A DNA stretch of 64,000 nt from an uncultured Dorea sp. GTDB lineage: Bacteria; Bacillota; Clostridia; Lachnospirales; Lachnospiraceae. Positions 16,287 to 24,617 of this stretch are shown here, piece after piece (within the stretch, counting starts at the first letter, position 1; every line of letters begins with the position of its first letter). The notes beneath the pieces were generated by a model. That model was not told the DNA's origin. It worked only from the letters and a program-made list of their open reading frames with translations, and did not search any database. The position numbers and the translations under genes are program-made. The stretch lies in contig CAPEBR010000021.1 in NCBI GenBank assembly GCA_948602995.1, forward strand, positions 1-64,000, in the 5' to 3' direction.

Positions 16287-18950
16287 CTATGCCTGCTTTC
16301 CTGCAGCTTCCAGGCCCTTCAGCCTTTCCTTTACCTGCTCAATCATCTGCTTATAAGTCTCAAGCTTTTCCCTTTCTTCCTTTACCTTAGACTCAGGAGC
16401 CTTGCTTACAAACTTTTCATTATTTAACATTCCAGACGCCCGGGCAATCTCCTTCTTCAGGCGTGCCTCTTCCTTTTTCAGTCGCTCAGTCTCCTGCGCA
16501 AAATCAATCAGTTCCTCAAGGGGGACATAAACAATGGCATCCGGCACTACAACCGAAACCGCATTATCTGCAATCCCGCTCTTATTACTCTGAAGAACAA
16601 AGTCATTTGCTGCAGCCATCATCTTTGCAGATTCGCCAAGCCGGGCAAGCCCGTCTCTTAAATCCCCATCCTCACACACAACATAAATCGTTGCCTTTCT
16701 TGAATTCGGGACATTCATCTCAGAGCGTACATTGCGCACCCCGCGGATTATCTCCTGGTAGTGCGTCAGAATCTCCTCCGCCTTCGGATCCGCCCATCCT
16801 TCCTCATATACCGGCCATTTCGACATCATAAGAGACTCTTCCTCAGACGCCACCTTACTATAGATTTCCTCAGATACGAACGGCATATACGGATGCAGAA
16901 GCTTTAATGCATTTTTAAGAACCTCCCGAAGCGTCCACAGTGTAGCGTCCGCTCCTGCCGGATTCTCTTGTGCATGGTAAATACGATGCTTGGACAGCTC
17001 AATATACCAGTCACAGAACTCATCCCATATAAAATCATAAATCTTGGACAGTGCGATTCCAAGTTCGAACTTATCCATATTCTCCGTTACTTCTTTTACA
17101 ACCATATTGCATCTGGACAAAATCCAGCGGTCCGCGGGATTGAATTCCTCATCCCCTGGTCTGGTAATCTCTTTTCCATCCACATTCATAAGGATGAACC
17201 TGGACGCATTCCACACCTTGTTGGCAAAATTCCGGCTTGCTTCAACTCTCTCATGATAAAAACGCATGTCATTTCCTGGCGCATTTCCAGTAATCAGCGT
17301 CATACGCAGGGCGTCCGCCCCGTACTGGTCAATGATCTCCAGAGGATCAATTCCGTTCCCAAGAGATTTGCTCATCTTCCTTCCCTTGGAATCTCTTACA
17401 AGCCCGTGGATAAATACGGTGTGGAACGGCGATTTCCCCGTATGGGCGTAACCGGAAAATACCATGCGGATTACCCAGAAGAAAATGATGTCATAACCAG
17501 TCACCAGTACATCTGTCGGGTAGAAATATTCAAGGTCCTCTGTCTTTTCCGGCCATCCGAGGGTCGAGAACGGCCACAGGGCGGAGCTGAACCAGGTGTC
17601 CAGGGTATCCTCATCCTGTGTAAAATGAGTGCATCCGCACTTCGGACATTTGTCCGGCACGCCTCTTGATACAACCACCTCACCGCATTCATCGCAGTAA
17701 TATGCCGGAATCCGGTGTCCCCACCAGATCTGACGTGAGATACACCAGTCGCGGATATTCTCCAGCCAGTGGAGGTAGATCTTATCAAACCTCTCTGGCA
17801 CAAACTTCAGATCCCCGTTCTTCACTGCCTCAATCGCCGGCTTTGCCAGTTCCTCCATCCGTACAAACCACTGCTGCTTAACAAGCGGCTCTACGGTTGT
17901 ATGACACCGGTCATGGGTTCCTACATTATGGCTGTGGGGCTGGATCTTTACAAGAAGACCCTGCTCCTTTAGCTCCTCAACAATAAGTTTTCTCGCCTCG
18001 TAGCGCTCCATTCCCGCATATTTCCCGCCATTTTCATTGATGGTGGCATCATCGTTCATAATATTGATTTCCGGCAGGTTATGGCGCTTTCCAACTTCAA
18101 AGTCATTGGGGTCATGGGCTGGCGTGATCTTTACGGCACCGGTCCCGAACTCTTTGTCTACATAATAATCCGCAACGATCGGAATCTCCCTGTTCACCAG
18201 CGGAAGCAGCGCCTTCTTTCCCACAATGTCCTTATAGCGCTCGTCATCCGGATGTACTGCGATCGCCGTATCCCCAAGCATAGTCTCCGGACGTGTTGTG
18301 GCAATCTCCAGATAATCCTCTGTTCCTGCAATCGGATACTTAATATGCCAGAAATATCCATCCTGCTCCTCATGCTCAACCTCTGCATCTGATAAGGAGG
18401 TCTTGCATACCGGACACCAGTTAATGATCCTGGATCCTTTATAGATGTACCCCTCTTCATATAATTTAATAAATACTTCCTCTACCGCTTTCGAGCAGCC
18501 TTCATCCATCGTAAACCGCTCTCTGTCCCAGTCACAGGAGGAACCAAGCTTTTTAAGCTGCGCTTCAATGGTTCCGGCATACTCTTCCTTCCACTGCCAG
18601 GTTCTCTCTAAGAACTTCTCCCGTCCAAGCTCCTTTTTATCAATTCCTTCTTCCTTTAACTGGTTTGTTACCTTTACCTCTGTAGAAATTGCCGCATGGT
18701 CCGTTCCCGGAACCCACAGTGCATTGTAGCCCTGCATCCTCTTATAACGGATCAGTATATCCTGCAGGGTATTATCAAGGGCGTGCCCCATATGAAGCTT
18801 TCCGGTAATATTCGGCGGAGGCATCACGGTTGTAAAAGGTTTTCTGCTTCTGTCCACTTCTGCATGAAAATACTTGTTATCACACCATTTTTCATATAAT
18901 TTGGCTTCAATCGCCTTCGGGTTGTAAGTTGTCTCCAGATTCTGGCTCAT
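16287..18950 (-). CDS. valS: Valyl-tRNA synthetase
   Basis: An 887-residue class I synthetase that charges tRNA-Val. The HIGH-type motif is in PPPNITGKLHMGHALDN (near residue 45) and the KMSKS loop in GRKMSKSLGNGIDP (near 525). A zinc-ribbon-like CDECGEVV...CPKCGC lies near 415-440, the editing domain between, and a C-terminal coiled coil (LKKEEARLKKEIARA) closes it. A T-box leader upstream controls it by tRNA-Val charging. It heads a long row of minus-strand genes. Confidence 0.97.
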   Translation of the reverse strand: MSQNLETTYNPKAIEAKLYEKWCDNKYFHAEVDRSRKPFTTVMPPPNITGKLHMGHALDNTLQDILIRYKRMQGYNALWVPGTDHAAISTEVKVTNQLKEEGIDKKELGREKFLERTWQWKEEYAGTIEAQLKKLGSSCDWDRERFTMDEGCSKAVEEVFIKLYEEGYIYKGSRIINWCPVCKTSLSDAEVEHEEQDGYFWHIKYPIAGTEDYLEIATTRPETMLGDTAIAVHPDDERYKDIVGKKALLPLVNREIPIVADYYVDKEFGTGAVKITPAHDPNDFEVGKRHNLPEINIMNDDATINENGGKYAGMERYEARKLIVEELKEQGLLVKIQPHSHNVGTHDRCHTTVEPLVKQQWFVRMEELAKPAIEAVKNGDLKFVPERFDKIYLHWLENIRDWCISRQIWWGHRIPAYYCDECGEVVVSRGVPDKCPKCGCTHFTQDEDTLDTWFSSALWPFSTLGWPEKTEDLEYFYPTDVLVTGYDIIFFWVIRMVFSGYAHTGKSPFHTVFIHGLVRDSKGRKMSKSLGNGIDPLEIIDQYGADALRMTLITGNAPGNDMRFYHERVEASRNFANKVWNASRFILMNVDGKEITRPGDEEFNPADRWILSRCNMVVKEVTENMDKFELGIALSKIYDFIWDEFCDWYIELSKHRIYHAQENPAGADATLWTLREVLKNALKLLHPYMPFVSEEIYSKVASEEESLMMSKWPVYEEGWADPKAEEILTHYQEIIRGVRNVRSEMNVPNSRKATIYVVCEDGDLRDGLARLGESAKMMAAANDFVLQSNKSGIADNAVSVVVPDAIVYVPLEELIDFAQETERLKKEEARLKKEIARASGMLNNEKFVSKAPESKVKEEREKLETYKQMIEQVKERLKGLEAAGKQA

Positions 18951-19033
18951 TGTTCTTCTCCTCGCTCTCTTTCGATTGTTTTCATTCCATAGCGTAGTTT
19001 CACATTTTATTCATATTTAAGGGCATAAATTAT

Positions 19034-19355
19034 AAAAAATCGCCCTTTTATTGTAAAGGGCGATTGTAACCGCGGTACCACCTTTATTGGTTCTTCTCTT
19101 ATTCTTTAACGGGAACGACTCCGGGACAGCTTAGCCATTACGGTTCACAGGCGACTGTAAATCCTATGTTCTCCTGTGCCATGGGTTCTGCGATCCGGCT
19201 CGGAAGCTACCTTCCACATCTTACATTCTTAAGCACCTCTCAGCCTGCGGGCAGCTCTCTCTGTCAGGGTAATGATGTGTACTCCTCTTCTTCATTGCCT
19301 TTGCTTCTTTTAAAAAACTTTTCTTATAATACTTTGTCAGCTTTTTTAAGCTACT
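19034..19355 (-). promoter_or_regulatory. T-box leader of valS
   Basis: Read on the minus strand the leader holds the T-box core GGTGGTACCGCGG (19070-19082) followed by a terminator whose stem AATCGCCCTTT pairs with AAAGGGCGATT and ends in TTTTTT (19034-19065). A Stem I is seen upstream, with AGGAGTACACATC on the 5' side and GATGTGGAAGGTAGC on the 3' side; GTA in the latter is a plausible valine specifier. Uncharged tRNA-Val would favour read-through into valS. Confidence 0.92.
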
Positions 19356-19359
19356 GAAT

Positions 19360-19388
19360 ATCATAGCTATCTGAAAGCATTTTGTCAA
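19360..19388 (-). promoter_or_regulatory. Promoter of the T-box/valS transcript
   Basis: On the minus strand TTGACA (19388-19383), a 17-base spacer and TATGAT (19365-19360). The -35 is consensus, the -10 differs at one base. Confidence 0.85.
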
Positions 19389-19455
19389 GGCTGCGCCTGA
19401 AATTTTCAGAAAGTCTTAAGAGATACGGCGGAGAATATGAAATCTATTTTCATAT

Positions 19456-20583
19456 CTACTCTGCTGCCTTATCGGTTGGCAGCTTTTCTACAGTTGTATG
19501 CTCACAGTCATCGCTGGCCGGATCGCCCACCTGTACCGGGTAGTCATTTTTCATCTGCCACTCATACCATCCGCCGTCATAGACAGAAATGTTTTCATAA
19601 CCATTCTCATAGAGCACAAGGAACGGAACACATGCTCTCCATCCTGTTCCGCAATAGAAGGAAAGATGGTTGTCCAGCGTAAAATCACAGTCCTCCCATA
19701 CCTTCTTAATGCCTTCCAGATCCTTCACTGTACCATCATCATTTGTAAAATCAGCCACATCGAATGTTGTCCTTGCTCCTTTGCCCCACACGGCTCCTTC
19801 CGGCTCCCCTGCCCTGTCAATATAATTATATCCGCTTGTCTTTCCAAGCCACTCATTTTCGCTTCGGATACTTACAAGTTTGAAATTCTTGTCATTTTCA
19901 AGTCTGTCCTTTGCGTCCCCGACAGACACCCAGTACTCGGGATGTGCCGGGACTATTGTTCCGAAGCTGTCTGCCTTTGTCCCTTCATTTACATCCTTCT
20001 CCAGGTCATATCCTGCCGCCTTCCATGCCTCCAGCCCGCCGTTTAAAACCTTAACGTCTTCAACGCCGGCCCACAGGTACGCGTATGCCACACGCGCAAC
20101 GCCGGCAGGATCCTCACCATAAAGAATCACCTTTGTGTCTTTTGTAATACCATGAGAAAGCAGGTATCCCTCTACCTCCTCCGGTGTCAGAAGATTATAG
20201 GGCTTTTCCTCTGTTCCTTCTGCATCTTCTACCTCTGTGTCTCCTACAAGGATGGCTCCCGGAACATGTCCTTCTTTGTAGGCTTCGCTGTCATCTAATG
20301 CGCCGGTATAAGTGACCTCTCCGATCACTGCATCCTCATATCCGGCCTGCTCATCATCAATTACACTTTTTACCCACTCCGGCGTCACATAAACGGTCTT
20401 CTGCTCCACTGAAGACGCCTCTGCGGCGTCGTCCCTGACATCTGCATCGCCTGCATCTGCCTTATTCTCCTTCTCTGTCTTTTCCGGTGCTTTGCCCGCC
20501 TCATCTGATTCAGCTCCGCAGCCTGATGCAAGGGATACTGCTACTGCTGCACATAAAAATACACTTAAAAATCCCCTTTTCAT
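19456..20583 (-). CDS. Rhodanese-domain lipoprotein (sulfurtransferase)
   Basis: A 375-residue protein with a lipoprotein signal (lipobox LASGC near residue 22) and an acidic linker. Two rhodanese domains follow: the first (about 65-190) has YGEDPAGVAR where an active-site cysteine would be and is probably inactive; the second (about 205-350) has FYCGTGWRACVP with the catalytic Cys. Tandem arrangement matches thiosulfate sulfurtransferases, but here it would act on the outer face of the membrane. It is separated from valS by the T-box region. Confidence 0.88.
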   Translation of the reverse strand: MKRGFLSVFLCAAVAVSLASGCGAESDEAGKAPEKTEKENKADAGDADVRDDAAEASSVEQKTVYVTPEWVKSVIDDEQAGYEDAVIGEVTYTGALDDSEAYKEGHVPGAILVGDTEVEDAEGTEEKPYNLLTPEEVEGYLLSHGITKDTKVILYGEDPAGVARVAYAYLWAGVEDVKVLNGGLEAWKAAGYDLEKDVNEGTKADSFGTIVPAHPEYWVSVGDAKDRLENDKNFKLVSIRSENEWLGKTSGYNYIDRAGEPEGAVWGKGARTTFDVADFTNDDGTVKDLEGIKKVWEDCDFTLDNHLSFYCGTGWRACVPFLVLYENGYENISVYDGGWYEWQMKNDYPVQVGDPASDDCEHTTVEKLPTDKAAE

Positions 20584-20676
20584 AAAACGCGCTCCTTTAT
20601 CATAAAAATATTCCTCTTAGTTTTACCTGTATGGCAAAAGTGTATTCCTACTTTTTCCTTCTTTATTTAAATTAAG

Positions 20677-20702
20677 ACAGCAGGTGTTTTATCACCTGCT
20701 GT
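20677..20702 (-). terminator. Terminator after the large Big2 protein
   Basis: Perfect 10-base arms ACAGCAGGTG (20677-20686) and CACCTGCTGT (20693-20702). On the minus strand it begins 6 bases past the stop and is followed by an AT-rich tract. Confidence 0.7.
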
Positions 20703-20707
20703 GCATT

Positions 20708-23700
20708 CTACCACTCATCTGTTATGGAAATATATATTTTTTTCGTGTATTCTCCGTCTGTCGCCCTGATCATCTTCTGGAATCTGCTGCGGTCGCTGTC
20801 AACGTATTCAAATGTCACATCTTCATAAGAAAAGCTAACACTCAATTTGGAAAGAATATCGGCGTCCGTCATTTCATAGAGTTCAATCTGAAGTGTTGCA
20901 CAGGTCAGCGATGCACCGCTTTCTTCATCTGTAATGTCATACAATGACTCCCACCAGTCTTCAATCCCGTCTAAGCCGCTAACCGTGGCAATACTGAATT
21001 TTTGTGAAATTTTATCATATTTCAGCTGCATAGATTTAATTTCAGATAAGATATGATTATAGGTATCCTCATCAGAGAGACCTTCTGCTGCCGTTATGAA
21101 CTCATTCAGCTTCTGCTGGTCTTGAAGGATGGACGCATTTTCTTCAAATACGGCTATGTTTCTTTTGCATTGCGTTATCTTATCTAATAGATCCACTGAC
21201 GCCTGGTCTGCCAGTACTTTTACGAATATTTCCTGCTCCAGTCCGCTATCCTTTGAAACAATTCGAATGATATAAGCATACTGTTCATCATCGGATTGTC
21301 TCAATTCAGTAGTATATTCGTCACTTTCTTTCACTGTAAAGTTCTTCAGTTCTTTCCCAAATTTTATACTGCATATGAGTTCTCTTCGGACATCTGTAAC
21401 ATTTCCGTCCTCATCATACTGGTATTGACTATTCTCGTACGGGCTCCCCAAAATATTATCCGCAGAACACCATACAGGCAAATCTGTTTGTATATGATCA
21501 CATAATTCTTCCAGTTCTGCATATGCTGCCCGAATATCATCAGAAGTGGTCGCAGACTGCACCTTTTTCTCTAATTCTTCAATACGGCCAGCCATTTCTT
21601 TTCTTGCCGTATTGTCGGAAAATCTGGTTTCCAGATACCTCTTCGCTTCTGCTGCAGTCTCTGCCGCCTGTTCTTTTTTCCTTTTATCTAATTCTTCCTG
21701 CGACAGTCCAATGTCACTTGTCTCCCCGATGAAATCACTCATTATATTCCTGGGGGTAATCGTATGGTTCATGGAATTGTAATCACATACATACCACAAA
21801 TTCCCCTTTTGGTTCGGGCAGTTAAATGGATAAGAATTATCACCTATCGTTACTCTGACCTGGACAGATGACTTGGACAGCATATCCGAATCCTCAATGT
21901 TGCTCTCCGAAAAATTATGGATATAGAAACGATAAATTCCATTTGCCTCTTTATATATGGTCGTATGCTCCGGGCCAACATAGTCTGTATCATCTACATC
22001 AAGATCTGCCCATCGCTCCCCGGCCTCATAATGCTCCTGATCTGAATAATAAACATGGAACGTTCCTGTTCCGTCTGCCCTGGGACCGATCAGATGGGAG
22101 TCTATATCTGCACTTGCACCCGATTCCTCATCTCCCCATGTCAGAGTAAACTGTACTCTTCCTTTTCCTGTAATGCTGTCCGGCATCTGCTGATCCAGGA
22201 TACAGTCATTTCCATCTGTAGATAAATAGCCGTTTGCAACTATAATATTCCTATGGGACGCATTATAGTGAATTTCGCCTTCCGGGAGATCCTGTCTTAC
22301 ATCCATAGCCTCAATTGTGTAAATTCCTGCCGGAACATCCTTGAAAGTATATCTTCCATTTTCATCTGTTTTTACAGTCTGAATGGCTGTTCCGATAATG
22401 TTATTTGCTCCAGCTCTTAATTTTACCTGCAGGCCTTTCGCATTTACAGAATTTCCGGTCAGACTGTCTATGATTATACCGGATATCTCCGGAGCATTCT
22501 CACATCCGGCAATTTCGTTGCTGATCAGGTCACTCGTTCCACAGGAGAATGTATCGGTGTTATTACTGGTGATTACAGCGCTTTTAACTAGCGGTCTGTA
22601 GCCGGTCTTGCTGATAACGATCCAGTAATTTCCAACTGTAATATCGCTCAGGCTAAAATCGCCATTCTCGTCTGTCTTCGTATTCTTTGCATTTTGCAGG
22701 TAATTCTCATAGTTTTTTTCATCTATTTCATGATTATTCTTTGTATACGCAAGAAGATATATATCAGCATCTGATGCCGTTCTGTGTGCCGCCTTCTTTT
22801 CGGAATTGCTCTCTTCTGATGGATTCTCCGAATCTCCTGACAGGTCTTGTGATGGATTCTCCAGATCTCCTGACGGGTCTTCTGGCAGAGGATCTTCCGT
22901 GTTTTCCCCGGTCAGATAATATTCACTGACATTTCCTGTCACCTGCACCTTCTGAGTAATCTCTGCATTATCTGATGTCTCGGCAAAAATATTTACGATA
23001 TCCTTTACTTCTCCGTCATTTATTGTAACCGGAAGATACCCTACTCCTTCTACTGACGGGATCACATCTTTATTCTCTACAGAAGCCTTTGAATTCTCGG
23101 ATCCCGGAAGCATGGTCATACTCCAGTATACGCTTGATGTAATTCTAAGTTCTGCGGATGTCACAATGGAAGTATCCCCTGCCTCTGCTCCTAATGTAAC
23201 CGGAATCGCCTGGCTTCCTTCCAGGCGCAGTTCGGCCTTGCCTGATACATGGAGGTCATTTACACTTCCCTTATTCTCAAGACGGAGGCTCTGATTATCT
23301 GAACTTCCAAGATTAATTGTTGCAACAGCGTTTACCTCCACAACCACACGGCCTTTTGCTGCATTAAAGTAAATAATATTGTTCGCATTTTCAATGTATG
23401 TATTTTCTGCAATTGCATTGATAACTACCTTTTCAAACTGGCCTGAATTATTCACTTCTGCTTTTGGAGCATTGATTTCCAGTGTCTTGTTTGAATAATC
23501 TCCGGACGGAATTACAATCTGGTCTGCAGAATCGGAGCTATAAGTTATGTGTGTAAGCATTTTACTGGAGAGCGCCTGCTCTAATTGTTCCGGAGTCTCT
23601 GGTTTGTCGGAATAAGCTGACTTCACGCTGCATTCTGCGCTGATCCCATTATGAGCAGTTGCTTTTACAGCAGCTGTTCCCTCACCTACTGCCTTAATTG

Positions 23701-24493
23701 TTCCGTTTTGATCCACGGTTACAACCTTTTCGTCAGATGATTTCCACACCAGTGTTTTATTAGAAGCATTTGCAGGCGTAATCACTGCTGACACTTTTTT
23801 TGTATCTCCTGGCTTCAGTGAAAGGTTTGTCTCGCTTAGGCTGACCTCACTTACATTCACAGCGCTTGCCTTATTCTCAACTCTTACAGTGCAGCCTGCT
23901 GATTTTCCAGTACCGTCCATGGCTGTTGCCGTAATTTTGGCTGTCCCGGACTTTAAGGCTGTAATTGCACCTTTTGAGGATACCTTTGCTACAGATGGGT
24001 TTGAAGACTTATAAGTAACCTTTTTATTAGAAGCCTTCTTTGGTGACACAGATGCCTTTAGCTGAAACTTATCTCCTGTTTTGATTGTTACTGATTTTTT
24101 ATTCAGCCTGACGCTCTTTACCGGTGTTCCTACAACTATTTTACAGGATGCCTTTGTTTTTGTTCCCCGAAGCATTGCTGTAATCGTAGTCTTCCCGTTT
24201 TTCTTTGCCTTGACCTTGCCGCTTGATGTGACTGTTGCAACCTTTTGATTGCTGCTTGTCCATACAACAGCCTTTTTCTTAGCTGATTTACTCTTTGTCA
24301 CTTTTAATTTTACGGACTTGCCTTTTTTCATTGTATAGACTGTCTTGTTAATTTTTATGGTATCTTTCTTTTGCTTTGCCGCTGCTTCTGTGCTATATAC
24401 GGATATCGCCATACACAATACCAGAATGCCCAGGCAGACAAGTCTCAGTTTTCTTTTGACTGAGCTGATCCATGCTTTTTCTCTCATATCCAC
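20708..24493 (-). CDS. Large surface protein with Big2 and Cna-B-like domains
   Basis: A 1261-residue secreted protein. A signal peptide (residues ~15-40) precedes three Big2 Ig-like domains (about 42-290; each with a WTSSNQKVATV or YKSSNPSVAKV core). A beta-rich region with few recognisable motifs follows (290-530), then an acidic SGDLENPSQD-type linker (about 545-580), two carboxypeptidase-regulatory/Cna-B-like repeats (DENGDFSLSDITVGNYWI near 625, DENGRYTFKDVPAGIYTIEA near 715), and an alpha-rich C-terminal part. No LPXTG anchor is seen. Likely cell-surface or matrix adhesion; function not shown. Confidence 0.8.
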   Translation of the reverse strand: MDMREKAWISSVKRKLRLVCLGILVLCMAISVYSTEAAAKQKKDTIKINKTVYTMKKGKSVKLKVTKSKSAKKKAVVWTSSNQKVATVTSSGKVKAKKNGKTTITAMLRGTKTKASCKIVVGTPVKSVRLNKKSVTIKTGDKFQLKASVSPKKASNKKVTYKSSNPSVAKVSSKGAITALKSGTAKITATAMDGTGKSAGCTVRVENKASAVNVSEVSLSETNLSLKPGDTKKVSAVITPANASNKTLVWKSSDEKVVTVDQNGTIKAVGEGTAAVKATAHNGISAECSVKSAYSDKPETPEQLEQALSSKMLTHITYSSDSADQIVIPSGDYSNKTLEINAPKAEVNNSGQFEKVVINAIAENTYIENANNIIYFNAAKGRVVVEVNAVATINLGSSDNQSLRLENKGSVNDLHVSGKAELRLEGSQAIPVTLGAEAGDTSIVTSAELRITSSVYWSMTMLPGSENSKASVENKDVIPSVEGVGYLPVTINDGEVKDIVNIFAETSDNAEITQKVQVTGNVSEYYLTGENTEDPLPEDPSGDLENPSQDLSGDSENPSEESNSEKKAAHRTASDADIYLLAYTKNNHEIDEKNYENYLQNAKNTKTDENGDFSLSDITVGNYWIVISKTGYRPLVKSAVITSNNTDTFSCGTSDLISNEIAGCENAPEISGIIIDSLTGNSVNAKGLQVKLRAGANNIIGTAIQTVKTDENGRYTFKDVPAGIYTIEAMDVRQDLPEGEIHYNASHRNIIVANGYLSTDGNDCILDQQMPDSITGKGRVQFTLTWGDEESGASADIDSHLIGPRADGTGTFHVYYSDQEHYEAGERWADLDVDDTDYVGPEHTTIYKEANGIYRFYIHNFSESNIEDSDMLSKSSVQVRVTIGDNSYPFNCPNQKGNLWYVCDYNSMNHTITPRNIMSDFIGETSDIGLSQEELDKRKKEQAAETAAEAKRYLETRFSDNTARKEMAGRIEELEKKVQSATTSDDIRAAYAELEELCDHIQTDLPVWCSADNILGSPYENSQYQYDEDGNVTDVRRELICSIKFGKELKNFTVKESDEYTTELRQSDDEQYAYIIRIVSKDSGLEQEIFVKVLADQASVDLLDKITQCKRNIAVFEENASILQDQQKLNEFITAAEGLSDEDTYNHILSEIKSMQLKYDKISQKFSIATVSGLDGIEDWWESLYDITDEESGASLTCATLQIELYEMTDADILSKLSVSFSYEDVTFEYVDSDRSRFQKMIRATDGEYTKKIYISITDEW

Positions 24494-24534
24494 TCTCCTA
24501 TAATATATTTTAATAATACCTGCAAATATAGCAG

Positions 24535-24592
24535 GAACCCTCCGGCTTGGAAATATGGTGGCAACCCAATTGTACCAAAATCCGGAAGGTTC
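24535..24592 (-). other. Long-range hairpin between two surface-protein genes
   Basis: GAACCCTCCGG (24535-24545) pairs with CCGGAAGGTTC (24582-24592) with one wobble pair; a 36-base internal part could fold further. It lacks a clear T-run, so it may be a weak terminator of the upstream gene or a leader structure of the next. Confidence 0.4.
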
Positions 24593-24617
24593 TCTCTATC
24601 TTATTACCAGTTAGCGA

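Noticed and set aside
24535..24617. The hairpin between the two surface-protein genes as a cyclic di-GMP or other known riboswitch
   Set aside because: GGTTGCC-like pieces are present, but the conserved core and tetraloop-receptor parts of the known classes are absent.
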